A stretch of DNA of 64,000 nucleotides, taken from positions 1,476,100 through 1,540,099 of the forward strand of contig NC_020178.2 of the NCBI RefSeq assembly GCF_000224145.3, written 5' to 3'. Shown here in pieces: positions 1 through 13,500 of the stretch. Position 1 is the first letter of the stretch, and each line of letters begins with the position of its first letter. The position numbers and the translations under genes were made by a program. Origin of the DNA: Ciona intestinalis (taxonomy: Eukaryota; Chordata; Ascidiacea; Phlebobranchia; Cionidae). Below the pieces are notes generated by a model. That model ran no database searches. It worked only from the letters and a program-made list of their open reading frames with translations, and was not told where the DNA came from.

Positions 1-119
1 CTGTACCAGGTGTATGAGTTTAACATGTGTGTCTGGTGAATAAGAAGACACAATTACAGTATAAGTAAAAACTTACATTTACTACCTGGTGGATTAAGCT
101 TAATACACTTAGCAAATAC

Positions 120-3100
120 CTGAGAACAGCCCAAATCCAATGCAGAAGATTACAAGCTCAACATAAGTAGTAGCAAGCGGGCATAACAGGCAGCAAATAC
201 CAAGTGCTAGCAGAGATAGAATGTCAAAGTAGAGAAGACTGACAGAAGTTAGCGTAGCAACCCACCCGCTTGCCAAACTGCGAATAAAACATATTTTGAT
301 TCTTTTTTTAATCACCTACAAAGTTACATTTGGAGTGACTCGTAAGCGTGCATGAGGTGTATGAAACAGAACACCTATGTTATAACGACATTGCCCCGCC
401 ATGTGAGGATAAAATGAGTTACATGCGTGGTAACTTGTAAGTGGGCATGAGGTGTGTTAAACAGAACACCTATGTTATAACGACATTGCCCCGCCATGCG
501 AAGATAAAATAAGTTACATTTATTTATATATTTACCTACCTGCTTACAATGGACACACCTCCCATAATAGAAACCAGATAAGCTCCTTGGAAATTCACGA
601 ACCCCTTAGAAGCAGCATGAGGCGCAAGGAAGACATTAGGTGTGAAAGCCCCAGCTCCAATGCATAGGCCAGTAATGCAGTAGAGGAAAAAGGAAGGCTC
701 TTTTAAGATTTTCCATTGCAGACCCTGGAGTAATAAATGGGTGTAACCTTAACGTGGCGGACAATAACTATTATACCATTGTGGGTATATGTGTACTTGG
801 GCAAGACACTTAACAGCAATTTCTCCAACCCAGTGGTCACTAATATGTTGTCTAAATTATCAGCCATACATAAAAAAAATTACCCACAAAGCCGCATACG
901 TGGTAACTCGTAAGTTGGCTCGAGGTGTATGAAACAGAACACCCGTATAAAATGATTGTTGTTGCCGCACCATGTGGGGATAAATAAGTAACAACAGAAC
1001 ACCTGTGTTTTGACGACTGTTGTTATGTGTGACTTAATAAATATGTAACATGAAGAGTTAAAAAGCTCTATTATACAACAATGCTGCTTATTTAAAACAA
1101 TCAGTATTATTACCGCTTTCTGTGTAATAGGAGGCTTATTAGCTTCATCTGTTATTTGTCTGACAGTGTTTCTTATTTCCTCTTCACTTGATATTCTATT
1201 TATTTTCAGTGTTACCACAGGCTCTGGGGTCTCTTTGGGGATTAAAACTTTTTGGTCAACACTTTTCTGGTTGCCACGGGAAACAGTTGGAAGATCAAAG
1301 CGGACATTGCGTTTCCAATTGTGGGTTCTGGAATAAATATATGGTGATTGTGATGTAATAAACACCAGACACACATGTTGTATTCATACACCTCATCCTC
1401 ACTGTCGAGTTATAACATGGGTGACTTCTTATACACCAGACACACATGTTGTATTCATACACCTCATGCTCACTGTCGAGTTATAACATGGGTGTCTTCT
1501 TATACACCAGACACACGTGGTGTATTCATACACCTTATGCTCACTGTCGAGTTATAACATGGGTGTCTTCTTATACACCAGACACACATAGTGTATTCAT
1601 ACACCTCATGCTCACTGTCGAGTTATAACATGGGTGACTTCTTATACACCAGACACACGTGGTGTATTCATACACCTCATGCTCACTGTCGAGTTATAAC
1701 ATGGGTGTCTTCTTATACACCAGACACACGTGGTGTATTCATAAACCAACTTCTTATACACCAGACACACGTGGTGTATTCATGCTCACTGTCATTTCCT
1801 AAAAATATTTTACCCTTTTGATTCAGTGAAGCTTTTGCTTTTCCATTTATTCCTTGTGAACTGAGAAGTGTTTCCAGATATCAGTGATGGTTCACTTGTG
1901 TGTGCTGTTGTTGTTAAAAGTTGGTTTTTATCTGGCATCACTGTTACCTCTTGGATTGTTTGCAGTACTGGGAAAGATGGAGCTGAAAATTTATCTTTTG
2001 ATCACAAATAAAATATTTATATCTTTTTATTTTAAAGAGATAAAGTGACAGATATTAGAAAACAAACCGGTCTTTGTGATGTCATTATTGGTATTGTTTG
2101 CAACAGTATTGATGGATTCTTTTTCCTCGCTGCATTCAATAACTCCGGTCGGTTCATCAGGCGATGACATAACCATACCACACAGTGTGATCATAAGTAG
2201 AATCGCAGCGATAATTCGCAACGCTTGGTGCCAAGTGTACGTTGCAACTAGGGCCTGCGGTGAATAGATGAATAAATGAAATTTATTTCGTCTGTTTAGT
2301 CATGACAAAAGTGAAAAAATGGGTAGTAACGGTAAAACAACAGCTGGTAAAACACGCTTTTTAATAAAAAGGAATAAAATAATGTTTTGGATAATAGGCG
2401 TGACCGTTACACCCTAAAAAAACTCCTAATGTTGGTACTTATATCATAGCATACCAACTTACAGTAAGTTTGTATTCTATGATATATGTTGAAAAAAAAA
2501 CAATATATTTTAATACCAGAGATTAAAACTTAACAGTTATTCGTGTTTAGGCAAATAATTACATTTAATTTAAACAGAGTCTCATTATAAAGGGGAAACA
2601 ATGAGAAACAGTTGTTAGATAAACAAAGCATCTATTGATGATATTACTTACACAATGACATCACAATACACATTATTACATCACCTGGAACAATGGAGCA
2701 AACACAAATGAGACAACAGGCCCCCCAGTTGAAGTTATACAGAAGGCTAGGGCTCGCTTTTTATCAAATATATTTGCAACAAGTACATTGGAAGGAACGT
2801 AGGCAAGTCCAAAGCCAATGCCTGGGGTTGGGGGTTAATATATGTGTTATTATATTAATAGTTGTGTGTTATTGCACAACCATTAACCACACCTTGTGCC
2901 AACTGTCGAGTTAAACCAATTTTAAACTTCCAAATTAAACTTGTTATAGGTGTAAATAGATATACGTGTACTATATATCCAAGTATACAAAGATCAATTA
3001 TCGCATGTAAATAAAGCTTGCACTAAATATTCAAGCACAGAAAGTTAATAGTATATAATACGTACCAGTGATCGCCCCAATACCGATATATAGGTGGACA

Positions 3101-5931
3101 ATATTCGTAGAAAACGACGACAGGGCAAAACCAGTAGACGCGAGTAGGCCGCCTAGCATAACTACGGGTCTAGGTCCATATTTGGTGCTCAGAATGCTGG
3201 CTAGTATTCCTGATGCGTGAAGTGTGGCAAGGGATATGGAAGGGACCCAGGATACCTTTAGATATTGAGAAACTTTGATTTTAAAAGTGAAAAATTGGTC
3301 TAAATACACTGCCTATGCTTTAACATAGGGCAAAATTGGGAATCCCCAATAGGGAGTTTTTTAGTTACTTTCGACTTGAGTGTAGCGTCGTCTAGCGGTT
3401 GGTAAAATATTGCTTTAATTTTACTTCATTGAGACTTTTATTTTGCCGTTGACTCCTAGAAATGAGTTCCACTTATTGAATGTTACGTTACAATAGATAA
3501 CTTGTTTTATTGTTTCAATATCTATTATCATCGTTTAGTCGCTACACCCTGCATTTTGCTGGGGGGGCAGTTATAACGTGGTTACATAATCGTATTATTT
3601 ATTCCCTATTACTCTGGCGATGCTTTGTTGCGGTCCGTAGTTCTGTTATCACATTCAATTGTTCTAGTTTTGTTTTTTTTTAGGGTTACCATGTATGTTA
3701 TTTTGTGGGTGATTATTTTTGATGGATTTTTTTAAAAAAATTGTGTATGGCTGATAATTTTGACAACCCATTAGTGACCGCTGGCTTGGAGCAATTGCCG
3801 TTAAGTGTCTTGCCCAAGGACACCTACGCCCACAATTCATTGTTTCACTACTCGTCTAATTATTAATCACGTGCTTTCGGCGCCGCACTTGTCAACGCTT
3901 TCCTTGTATTTAGCTCATTTCTAATGTGCATTTCAGTTGTGCAGTTTACCGTTTAGTGTATTTGGTTTATTTCTTTAGTTGTGCAGTTTACCGTTTAGTG
4001 TATTTGGTTCATTTCTTTAGTTGTGCAGTTTACCGTTTAGTGTATTTGGTTCATTTCTTTAGTTGTGCAGTTTACCGTTTAGTGTATTTGGTTTATTTCT
4101 AATGTGCATTTCAGATCATGCAGCAGTTAGTTGCGCAGTTTACCGTTTAGTGTTTCAGTTCTACTCCTATGACGTTATGCCGTCTAAGGGCGCCTTTAGT
4201 TTATATTATTGCGTTTGATGACGGATTCTATTTAAATAGGGGCAGTGTTAAATTAAGTTGCTATATTTAAACTAGCTCAATAGAGTTTTTATACAGCAGG
4301 ATGGGGGAAGGTGGGAAACTTTTTTATTATATTTCCTTCATTTATTTAGTGGTGTGACGTATTGTTTCTTTTAGCGTTAAACAGTTTTGGCTTTTGTGTG
4401 TAGTTTGCTGTGGCGTTCATTCTGTGTTGTTTCCTAGTTTTTCTTCCGTTTTATGTTTGGTTTTTGTGTTGGGTGGATACGTCTCGCGCTTGTTTCACCT
4501 TTAAGCATATTTGGTCGTCGTGGCGCGAGTGTGCCTTTTCTTCTGTTTTACTTCCATTCGCCCAAATATTGCATAAACCAGCAGTCTGGTTGTGTGTAGG
4601 GTGTAGTGACGTTGCGTTGGTGTATTTGATTACCGTAGTTAGAACGTTCTTGTATTTGGTTACTGTGGTCAAGACTTTAGTGTGTTCGAGCGTTATTCTT
4701 ACCGTTTTATTATAGTAGTTTTATATGCCATTAAACTGTTAAGAAATCCTACACTAGTCTGGTCAGTCGCGGTATAGACCGTTAGAGTAGCTTCCCGGAC
4801 CACACTTTACGTAACAGTAGTAAAAGAAGAACATTCACAGAATTATAAAATCGCATCCTCACAACTCCCATAGACCGTTGTTGGTTGTTTAAAATACGAT
4901 CAGAATATTTGGATATTATGTGCCAAAGGTGTCCCATTTTCCCCCAATGGTTGAGGGTTATAGTTACCAGATACCGTATTGATATAAACTGGTTGAGTTT
5001 AGTTACATTATTAAACACTTTCTGACTTACTAAGTTACTTGTCGCTGAAAACGCATCTTGAAAATGAATGAAGAATATGGTAAGACCCCTTATTGTCCCA
5101 AACACCAGGCCTTCAATAAAGAAACAGGCAATAACTATCAACCAACCGAACGCTCCATCTTTCTTCGGTGTTCCCGCGCTCGGCCACGTATTAATGGGTT
5201 GCTCCTACAGAGTAAAGAGTAACGTTATCACTGTGGAGTAATGATAATCATATACTTTTACTGCGGGGTTAGATGTGACGCCTTTAGCACGTAATATAGA
5301 AATATCTTGTGCTTTAAACAATTAAGAACGGCCTATAAGAGTCGTGGGAAAATCGTTTTATAATTTTTTGAATGTGTTTTGTTTACTATCAAATGGAACG
5401 GGAAAACTAATGTACTATTTTCTATCACTTGATCCTGACTGTTATTTCGTTACGGGAATCGCCCAACTTCATGAGCGCTAGATCAGAGTTAGATCTCATT
5501 ACATTCTTAGCGTGCTATATTAAATAACCTAGATGTACGAATAAATGTAACTTGCTGTAAACTCGCATGGCCGGAAAACGACGTTATCACGCGGGTTTAA
5601 TACCTCGTGCCAGCTTACGAGTTACCATGTATGTTACTTTTGATAATTTTAACAACCCAAGTGAACACTGGGTTGAAGCAATTGTCGTTGAGTGTCTTGC
5701 CCAAGAACACATACGCCCACAATGGTAGCAGCGTCAAGCCTTGAACCCGTTATCTCTAGGTTGCAGGCAGGCGCGCTAACCACTATATATCCCACGGCAC
5801 CGGACGATATATATAAGTCACTATAATTATAACATTAAATACTCAATGCAGCTTACCACATTAACTGCGTGGACTGATTTTTGCACAGTTGGTGGCGTAG
5901 ATGGTTCAAACGCGAAGTTACAATGAGCCAT
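120..5931 (-). CDS. SLC16-like monocarboxylate transporter, 3' end off window
   Basis: Proton- or facilitator-type transporter of the plasma membrane, MFS fold, SLC16/MCT family. Eight coding exons fit in phase: 5857-5931 (start MAHCNF), 5039-5204, 3066-3299, 2685-2821, 2064-2254, 1114-1327, 540-724 and 120-277, giving about 453 residues before the window edge. The MCT signature before TM1 is visible as KKDGAFGW in exon 2. The second family motif after TM4-5 reads NIFDKKRALAF in exon 4. Exon 3 encodes TM2-TM4 with KYGPRP. Exon 6 encodes the charged, Ser/Glu-rich central loop expected between TM6 and TM7. Exons 7-8 encode TM7 to about TM10. Human members have 12 TMs and about 430-540 residues, so one or two exons are missing to the left. 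The 3' border of exon 5 is the weakest part of the model: the phase-compatible donor at 2063 is poor. The substrate cannot be told from sequence. Confidence 0.85.
1372..1790 (+). repeat. 71-bp minisatellite array (intron of SLC16-like gene)
   Basis: About six units of a 71-bp repeat whose core reads TATACACCAGACACACATGG, followed by ATTCATACACCTCATGCTCA and CTGTCGAGTTATAACATGGG. It lies in intron 5 of the minus-strand transporter, directly beside the acceptor of exon 6. Several overlapping 60-codon open frames arise only because the unit has few stops and is not a multiple of three; they are not genes. Confidence 0.95.
3936..4160. repeat. 42-bp tandem repeat in SLC16-like intron 2
   Basis: About five units of a 42-bp sequence containing TTGTGCAGTTTACCGTTTAG followed by TGTATTTGGTTCATTTCTTT. 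The copies in the middle are nearly identical and the outer ones degenerate. The rest of intron 2 (3300-5038) holds a SINE fragment at about 3680-3840, unassigned AT-rich sequence, and a damaged MITE-A copy from about 4790 to 4950. Confidence 0.85.
5541..5803 (-). mobile_element. tRNA-derived SINE, near full length
   Basis: Read on the minus strand, the element starts with a tRNA-like head: GTGGTTAGCGCGCCTGCCTG resembles an A box and GGGTTCAAGGC resembles a B box. A middle part containing CTTGGGCAAGACACTCAACG follows, then a tail with GTTACATACATGGTAACTCG and CGAGGT, ending in the common AGGATAAATAAGTTACATT type of terminus. The same element recurs at least a dozen times in this window, mostly as tails. 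It lies in intron 1 of the SLC16-like gene, between exons 1 and 2. Confidence 0.75.
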
Positions 5932-6244
5932 TGATCTAGAAATACATAATTATTGTTTATAACCTTGCAGGTAGTAATAATGGGATTGAGGCGTTCCTTA
6001 GGTTCTTTGCTGTTTTATATTTTATAATGTTGATGTTTGTGTTTTTGAAAGTCGATCGGTGGTTTTGTTAAGTGATATTCAGTTTCTCCTTGGTTATGTG
6101 ATCGCCTGAGTCGTTTGGTATAAAACAAGATATTGAATGTAACACTAAAGTAGATACCGGAAAATGATTTTGTAAAAACATATAGCGTTCAGTTGTAATT
6201 TACATAGCTTTACGCATACGTTTCTTCTAACTAAATCTTTAATA

Positions 6245-6427
6245 GTATGGTGGGGAAAGATGGGACAACTTTAGCACATAATATTCAAATATCCTGATCG
6301 CGTTTTAAACGATTAACAACGGTCTATCAATGTTGTGAGGATACGGTTTTATAATTCTTTAAATGTTCTTTGTTTACTACCGAATGGGACAGGAAAATAA
6401 GGTGTCCCATCTTCGCCTACCCTACTA
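6245..6427 (+). mobile_element. MITE-A copy
   Basis: Short non-autonomous inverted-repeat element. The left end reads GGTGGGGAAAGATGGGACAA and the right end is its imperfect inverse, GTGTCCCATCTTCGCCTACC. Shared internal landmarks are CTGATCGCGTTTTAAACGAT and TTGTTTACTACCGAATGGGA. It has no open reading frame. Confidence 0.8.
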
Positions 6428-7137
6428 AAGCTATTCGATATAAGATATGACCGTTTTCAACCTACTTTTGTTTGAAGGTAGATTCAATCCCAGGTGTTGA
6501 GTTAAACTCTATATTAGGCCGGGGTGGGGAAGTAACGGCTTCGTTTCTATAATCTGCCATTATAAACTTACGATTTGAGAAGTTTCTGTAAAAAAGATAG
6601 GTTTGTCAAACGTAACTTTTTACTTTATCCTCGCTACGTGGTAATCAGTGGTGTTTCCTGCTATGCGAGAATAAACAAGTTACATTTATTCATTATACGC
6701 TTTATACACTCCTACTAGCCCTTGCGAGTTAAAAAAAAACCTGTATAACGACTGTAGTTGTCCGGCCACTCAAGGATTTAAGTTACATTCACTTATTATA
6801 GCCTTTAAACTCCGCGTACTAGCGCCTGCGAGTTAAAAGTATCCCATTTTTTTTCAGTAATTCATATTGCATTTGTACACGCGTAACAGCCAACTCCTAA
6901 CACTTAAACAACCTAACTATTTTCACCTTAGCTATTAAAATACATCTGAAGCGGTGAGTTCGGTTAAAACAAGCATTCGTTCTGCGTATAACCTTGCATT
7001 AAGTCACAAAGATATGCGTATTATATCCACCTGGAATTGACATATACGAGGGCTATGGGCGACAGGTTATCCAATTCACGTAATATAGTAAACATAGTGA
7101 AAAAATGTCAAAAGCAGCTGTTTTGTAATTTGTATTA

Positions 7138-7330
7138 TAGTACTGTGGGGGAAAATGGGACACCTTTAGCTCATAATATCAAAATATCCTGACCGTGTTT
7201 TAAACAACTAACAACGGTCAATAGGAGTCGTGAGGATACGGTTTTATAATTCTTTAAATGTTCTTTGTTTACTACCAAATGCGACGAGAAAATAGAATAA
7301 ACAGGTGTCCCATCTTCCCCCACTCTATTA
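7138..7330 (+). mobile_element. MITE-A copy
   Basis: Same family as the copy at 6245. It starts with GTGGGGGAAAATGGGACACC and ends with GGTGTCCCATCTTCCCCCAC, so the two ends form an almost perfect inverted repeat of about 20 bp. The interior is about 150 bp and contains the TTTGTTTACTACCAAATG landmark. Confidence 0.85.
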
Positions 7331-7527
7331 TACTATGGTAACAACAAGCAAATACAAGTTACATATAGAACTGTAGGGTCTGAACACCGACGTTAGCACG
7401 TAATATTCCGTATTTCATGATCGTGTTTTAAACAATTGACAAAAACGCTTCGATGTTTCAATGGTTTTGTTATGTACGGAAAATATGGCACAGTTTTGTT
7501 CAGCAAAATCTGCTTTGTCATGCTACG

Positions 7528-10500
7528 TCAATCGTGATCCAGCAAAAGTAACTCCGTCGCTCGTTTCATTTGTTCTTCGTCATCGAATTGTGACGCAATT
7601 CTCTTGATGCTCTTCTTAGCGTCTCTACTTACGGTCTTATTATTCTTCTTTATGATGTCATGAATGGCGCTTGTTGAAGAATATTTGCGGTCTTGTGTAT
7701 CGTCGCATCGAGAATCGCTGAAACAGAATTAGATTTTGTTTTAGGAAACCGCCACCAAATATATATATAGCTATAACATTCTGTACGTGAGCGATCCTAA
7801 AAGTTTAGGCCAGAGTTGGCCCATTACCTCACATTATAGCCTGTAACATTGTATATGCACATTCTATTCTATATCGGTGAGTGTTTTTCTGTTACTTGAA
7901 TGTTATGTGTTTTTTTTTCAGTTTATAAAATTAGTTTACATCGCTCGTTACGTAATTATGACGTCATAATACCTTCTTGTTGATTCCTCTGCGAAAGGAA
8001 GTGACGCACGCGACAACCTCGCGAATAATCTCGAATTTCGAACGCTATTAACAATGGATGACGTTGATGACGTCACACTGGGCTCTGTTAAAAGTTTTCG
8101 ATCAACTGATGACGTATCAGTTGATTTTTGTTTTGATGACGTCATTGTTGTTTCGTTTTGATGACGTAGGAGAGTGGTTTGGTAGCTGACGTCATCGTCT
8201 TCATAAGCATCGGCGTTTGCTAAGGGAATTAATTAAATAATCAAGTAAATATTTACAACGTGTACGCAGGGGATTTCCTCGTGTTATTTGGTCTAAAGGG
8301 ACTTATTATATGCGTTTCGTCAGCCATACAGCGAGACATCATCAGGGTTGCTTGGAACAAAAACGCACACACAATGGTATACCATGTATATCATGTATAA
8401 TCACTTACAAAGTAATATACATGGTAACTCAAAAGCGGGCACGAGGTGTATGAACACCCGTGTTATAACGATTGTCGTTTTCTGGCCACACGAGGATAAA
8501 GTAAGATTCATATATTCATTCATTCATGTTAACAGCGAGCTACAACACGCATATATACCAATACAAGACGAAAACATACAGATAAAAAACAGCGCCATAA
8601 TTGCAGCGTCAAGATACCAAACAGCAGGAAAAGTTAGTTTCTAACCTCGGGTGGGTGGGGGCAACTTCTTTTTTATATTTTTCTTCTTAAATCCCCGATC
8701 ACATGCACATATATACCAGCACGCCCTACAGCCAGAGAAAATTCCACAGCATCTGTTCTGTGCTTTTTTCTTCAACTGGATGTCGTGTCCAGTCTGAAAT
8801 AATAAGCAGAGTTCAACTGCTGGGTCATTTTTGTTAAATGTCATGTACGATGTTTTGTAAAGAAAGGTCTCCCATCCATTAAAGCTCTTCGGGGAAAGGG
8901 ACATGCTTTAAACGTTAGGTTACTGCTGTAGCACTTTGGGAGTTGGGGTAATGGGCCAACTCTGGCTTAAATCCCTGGGTGTTGGGGTAATGGGCCAACC
9001 CTGGCTTAAATCCCTGGGTGTTGGGGTAATGGGCCAACCCTGGCTTAAATCCCTGGGTGTTGGGGTAATGGGCCAACTCTGGCTCAAATCCCTGGGTGTT
9101 AACAAACGCTATTTTTAGGTCGTAAGGATACGGTTAGATATTTCTGTAAATATTTTTTTGTTTACTACCATGGACAAACATGAAAATATATACCCTCTTA
9201 CCCCAGTGAGGGAAGATGAGACACCTTTTCTTTCTATTTTTTGTCACATTTGGTAGCAAAGAAAGAAATATCAAAGAAATATAAAACCGTATGTTCACAA
9301 CTTCCATAGACCTTTGTTAAATGTTTAAAATACGATCAGGGTGTTGGGATTAAGAGCTAAAGAAGCCCCCCCCCTATATCTACAATAGAACATAGCTTAT
9401 ACAATATATAAATGAGAAGACCAAAACTCATCCCAACCTTAGCAAAACTCTCGGCAAACTTCTCCAACGTAGCTGTGTTTTTCTCCAGCTCTATGAGGGC
9501 GCTCTCTCGTTTATGTAACTCCTCCACCACATTATATTGCGTCAAAGTCTTCACCTCGTCCACTTGGTGGCGTAACTTTTCCAGATTTTGGTTTTCAATG
9601 TTGCGGTTTGCCGGTTTTGGGTTGAAGTTTTTTAAACTTTCGGAATCGTCTACAAAAAAAGTTTAAAATCTGATCATTAGGTATGAGGTGTTTGAGTAAA
9701 CCATGTTTATGTCTGTAGTTTTGAAAGAACAACTTGAGCATGCTGGTTGTAGCGCTCGCCTCTCGACAAGAGGATACGTTGAGGTGTATATATACACCAT
9801 GTATGTCTAGTGTATAAGAAGACGAATATATGAATACACCATGTGTGTCCGGTGTATAAGAAGACACCCATGTTATAACTTGACAGTGAGCATGAGGTGT
9901 ATGAATACACCATGTGTGTCCGGTGTATAAGAAGACACCCATGTTATAACTTGACAGTGAGCATGGGTGTATGACTACACCATGTGTGTCCGGTGTATAA
10001 GAAGACACCTATGTTATAACTCGACAGTGAGTATGAGGTGTATGAATACACCATGTATGTCTGGTGTATAAGAAGCCACCCATGTTATAACTTGACAGTG
10101 AGCATATGGGGTGTATGAATACACCATGTATGACTGGTGTATAAGAAGACACCCATGTTATAACTCAAGTGAGCATGAGGTGTATGAATACACCATGTGC
10201 GTCTGGTGTATAAGAAGACACCCTTGTTATAACTTGACAGTGAGCATGGGGTGTATGAATACACCATGTATGACTGGTGTATAAAAAGCCACCTATGTTA
10301 TAACTCAAGTGAGCATCTAGGATCAACTTCAACATACATGTTCCAAACTCTTTACCTCCGACGTTTTTCTTTTTTCCTTTAATTCTCTTCCATTTCTTGG
10401 CCAACCTCAATCTCTTCTNNNNNNNNNNNNNNNNNNNNNNNNNNNNNNNNNNNNNNNNNNNNNNNNNNNNNNNNNNNNNNNNNNNNNNNNNNNNNNNNNN

Positions 10501-13500
10501 NNNNNNNNNNNNNNNNNNNNNNNNNNNNNNNNNNNNNNNNNNNTAGTCATAACTTAATAAGCGTACAGGGGGATTTCCTCGTGTTATTTGGTCTTAAGGG
10601 AACCTATAACACATATGTTTCGTCAGTATGATGGGACAGCTTTAGCTCATAATATCCAAATGTCCTGATCGTGTTTTGATCAATCAACAACATTCTATGA
10701 GAGTCATGAGAACACGGTTTTATAACTCTTTAAATGTTTTTTGTTTAGTACCAAATGGGACGGTAAAATAGAATGAAAAGGTGTCCCATCTTCCTTTTGT
10801 CGCATCTTTTCCCACCCTACTACACGCTTATAAACGGTGTCATCTTTTGTCGCATCTTTTCCCACCCTTGTCGCATCTTTTCCTAAAAGTCGCATCTTTT
10901 GTTTGTCGCATCTTTTCCTAAAAGGTCGCATCTTTGTCGCATCTTTTCCTAAAAGGTGTCATCTTTTGTCGACTCTTTTCCCACCCTACTACACGCTTAT
11001 AAACGCAACCAATACAAGACGAAAACATACAGATAAAAAACAGCGCCATAATTGCAGCGTCAAGATACCTAACAGCAGGAAAAGTTAGTTTCTAACCTCG
11101 GGTGGGTGGGGGCAACTTCTTTTTTAAATTTTTCTTCTTAAGTCCCCGATCGCATGCACATATATACCAGCACGCCCTACAGCCAGAGAAAATTCCACAG
11201 CATCTGTTCTGTGCTTTTTTCTTTAACTGGATGTCGTGTCCAGTCTGAAATAATAAGCAGAGTTCAACTGCTGGGTCATTTTTGTTAAATGTCATGTACG
11301 ATGTTTTGTAAAGAAAGGTCTTCCATCCATTAAAGCTCTTCGGGGAAAGGGACATGGCTTAAATCCCTGGGTGTTGGGGTAATGGGCCCACTCTGGCTTA
11401 AATCTCTGGGTGTTGGGGTAATGGGCCAACTCTGGCTTAAATCCCAGGGTGTTAGGGTGATGGGCCAACCCTGGCTTAAATCCCTGGGTGTTGGGGTGAT
11501 GGGCCAACCTGGCTTAAATCCCTGGGTGTTGGGGTAATGGGCCAATTCTGGCTTAAATCCTGGGTGTTAACAAACGCTATTTTTAGGTCGCGAGGATACG
11601 GTTATATATTTCTGTAAATCTTTTTTTGTTTACTACCATGGACAAACATGAAAATATATACCATCTTACCCCAGTGAGGGAAGATGAGACACCTTTTCTT
11701 TCTATTTTTTGTCACATTTGGTAGCAAAGAAAGAAATATCAAAGAAATATAAAACCGTATGTTCACAACTTCCATAGACCTTTGTTAAATGTTTAAAATA
11801 CGATCAGGGTGTTGGGATTAAGAGCTAAAGAAGCCCCCCCCCTATATCTACAATAGAACATAGCTTATACAATATATAAATGAGAAGACCAAAACTCATC
11901 CCAACCTTAGCAAAACTCTCGGCAAACTTCTCCAACGTAGCTGTGTTTTTCTCCAGCTCTATGAGGGCGCTCTCTCGTTTATGTAACTCCTCCACCACAT
12001 TATATTGCGTCAAAGTCTTCACCTCGTCCACTTGGTGGCGTAACTTTTCCAGATTTTGGTTTTCAATGTTGCGGTTTGCCGGTTTTGGGTTGAAGTTTTT
12101 TAAACTTTCGGAATCGTCTACAAAAAAGTTTAAAATCTGATCATTAGGTATGAGGTGTTTGAGTAAACCATGTTTATGTCTGTAGTTTTGAAAGAGCAAC
12201 CTAAGCATAGTGGTTGTAGCGCTCGCCTCTCGACAAGAGGATATGTTTTCAAGTATGACTACACCATGTATGTCTGGTGTATAAGAAGACACCCATGTTA
12301 TAACTCGACAGTGAGCATGAGGTGTATGAATACACCATGTGTGTCTGGTGTATAAGAAGACACCCATGTTATAACTTGACAGTGAGCATGGGGTGTATGA
12401 CTACACCATGTATGTCTGGTGTATAAGAAGACACCCATGTTATAACTCGACAGTGAGCATGAAGTGTATGAATACACCATGTGTGTCCGGTGTATAAGAA
12501 GACACCCATGTTATAACTCGACAGTGAGTATGAGGTGTATGAATACACCATGTATGTCTGGTGTATAAGAAGCCACCCATGTTATAACTTGACAGTGAGC
12601 ATGGGGTGTATGAATACACCATGTATGACTGGTGTATAAGAAGACACCCATGTTATAACTCAAGTGAGCATGAGGTGTATGAATACACCATGTGCGTCTG
12701 GTGTATAAGAAGACACCCTTGTTATAACTTGACAGTGAGCATGGGGTGTATGAATACACCATGTATGATCTAGGATCAACTTCAACATACATGTTCCAAA
12801 CTCCTTACCTCCGACGTTTTTCTTTTTTCCTTTAATTCTCTTCCATTTCTTGGCCAACCTCAATCTCTTCTTCTTCCTTCGTTCTCTCGAAGACACAAGA
12901 ACCGACGCCGTTCGTGCCCTCCGCGTTACCGCGCGTTCTCGCTTCGGTTCTTCTATTTCTTCTATCTTATCATCCTTACAACTTTCTATCGTAACTTTCC
13001 TATGTTGTGACGTCGACGCGACGTCACGTGTGACGTCATCACTAGTCTTTTTAAAGTCATGTAGCTTTTTCAAATCGCCACTACTGAGACGAGAAGGCTT
13101 TAGAGTAATTTTATCTGCGCCGGGTTCGGATGACGTCACTTTTGGTGACGTCACGGCTTCTTGTTTTAACTGTGAGACCCTGGATGGCGATTTATCACGT
13201 GGTTTTTGATTAAAAGCTAAAAAACTACCTTCGGTCCGTGTTTCTGCTGGGGAATTCCCATTACTGATACTCCCATGGGGTGTGAACCTCCCAGGATTTA
13301 TCACGGTTTCTCGTTTATTTGAATTGTTATTCGTGTTTATTTCTTCAAGTACAGCCCTTGAAACAGCTCTCTCTCGTTTTCCCTTTAACTTCTTCACTTT
13401 TTTGCTTCCTTTTCTCTTTTTTTCTTTTTTCAATTTCTCTTTCTTCTTTTTCTTCTTCTTTTTCGAATTGTTCTCTTCCTCTTCCAGGAGATCTTCTTCA

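Larger units (their letters stand above)
5932..7527. other. Intergenic region between SLC16-like and SNARE-like genes
   Basis: This stretch lies upstream of the transporter start and downstream of the SNARE-like stop, both genes being on the minus strand. It holds two MITE-A copies (6245-6427 and 7138-7330) and short SINE-tail fragments near 6620-6690 and 6750-6840. I see no exon with convincing splice sites or family resemblance. Confidence 0.6.
8266..10418. repeat. Left copy of a duplicated locus segment (likely second haplotype)
   Basis: This block matches 10563-12874 in order and orientation. It carries a second copy of SNARE exon 3 (8646-8793), the 39-bp array, SNARE exon 2 (9438-9649), a 71-bp array and the last 63 bp of exon 1 (10356-10418), where it runs into the N gap. 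Exon copies differ by only a few substitutions (for example GFKKKNIKKK versus GLKKKNLKKK), while introns differ in repeat number and in inserted elements. The usual cause is an unmerged allele in a shotgun assembly; a true tandem duplication is the alternative. Confidence 0.85.

Noticed and set aside
4410..4715. 101-codon plus-strand ORF MAFILCCFLVFLPFYVW
   Set aside because: Hydrophobic by base composition, in an intron of the minus-strand transporter, without splice or family support.
9357..9660. SNARE exon 2 read-through ORF ending in a hydrophobic tail (GLLIYILYKLC) as a tail-anchored SNARE
   Set aside because: The tail lies past a donor (AAG|GTTGGG) that joins exon 3 in phase; a read-through isoform remains possible but is less likely.
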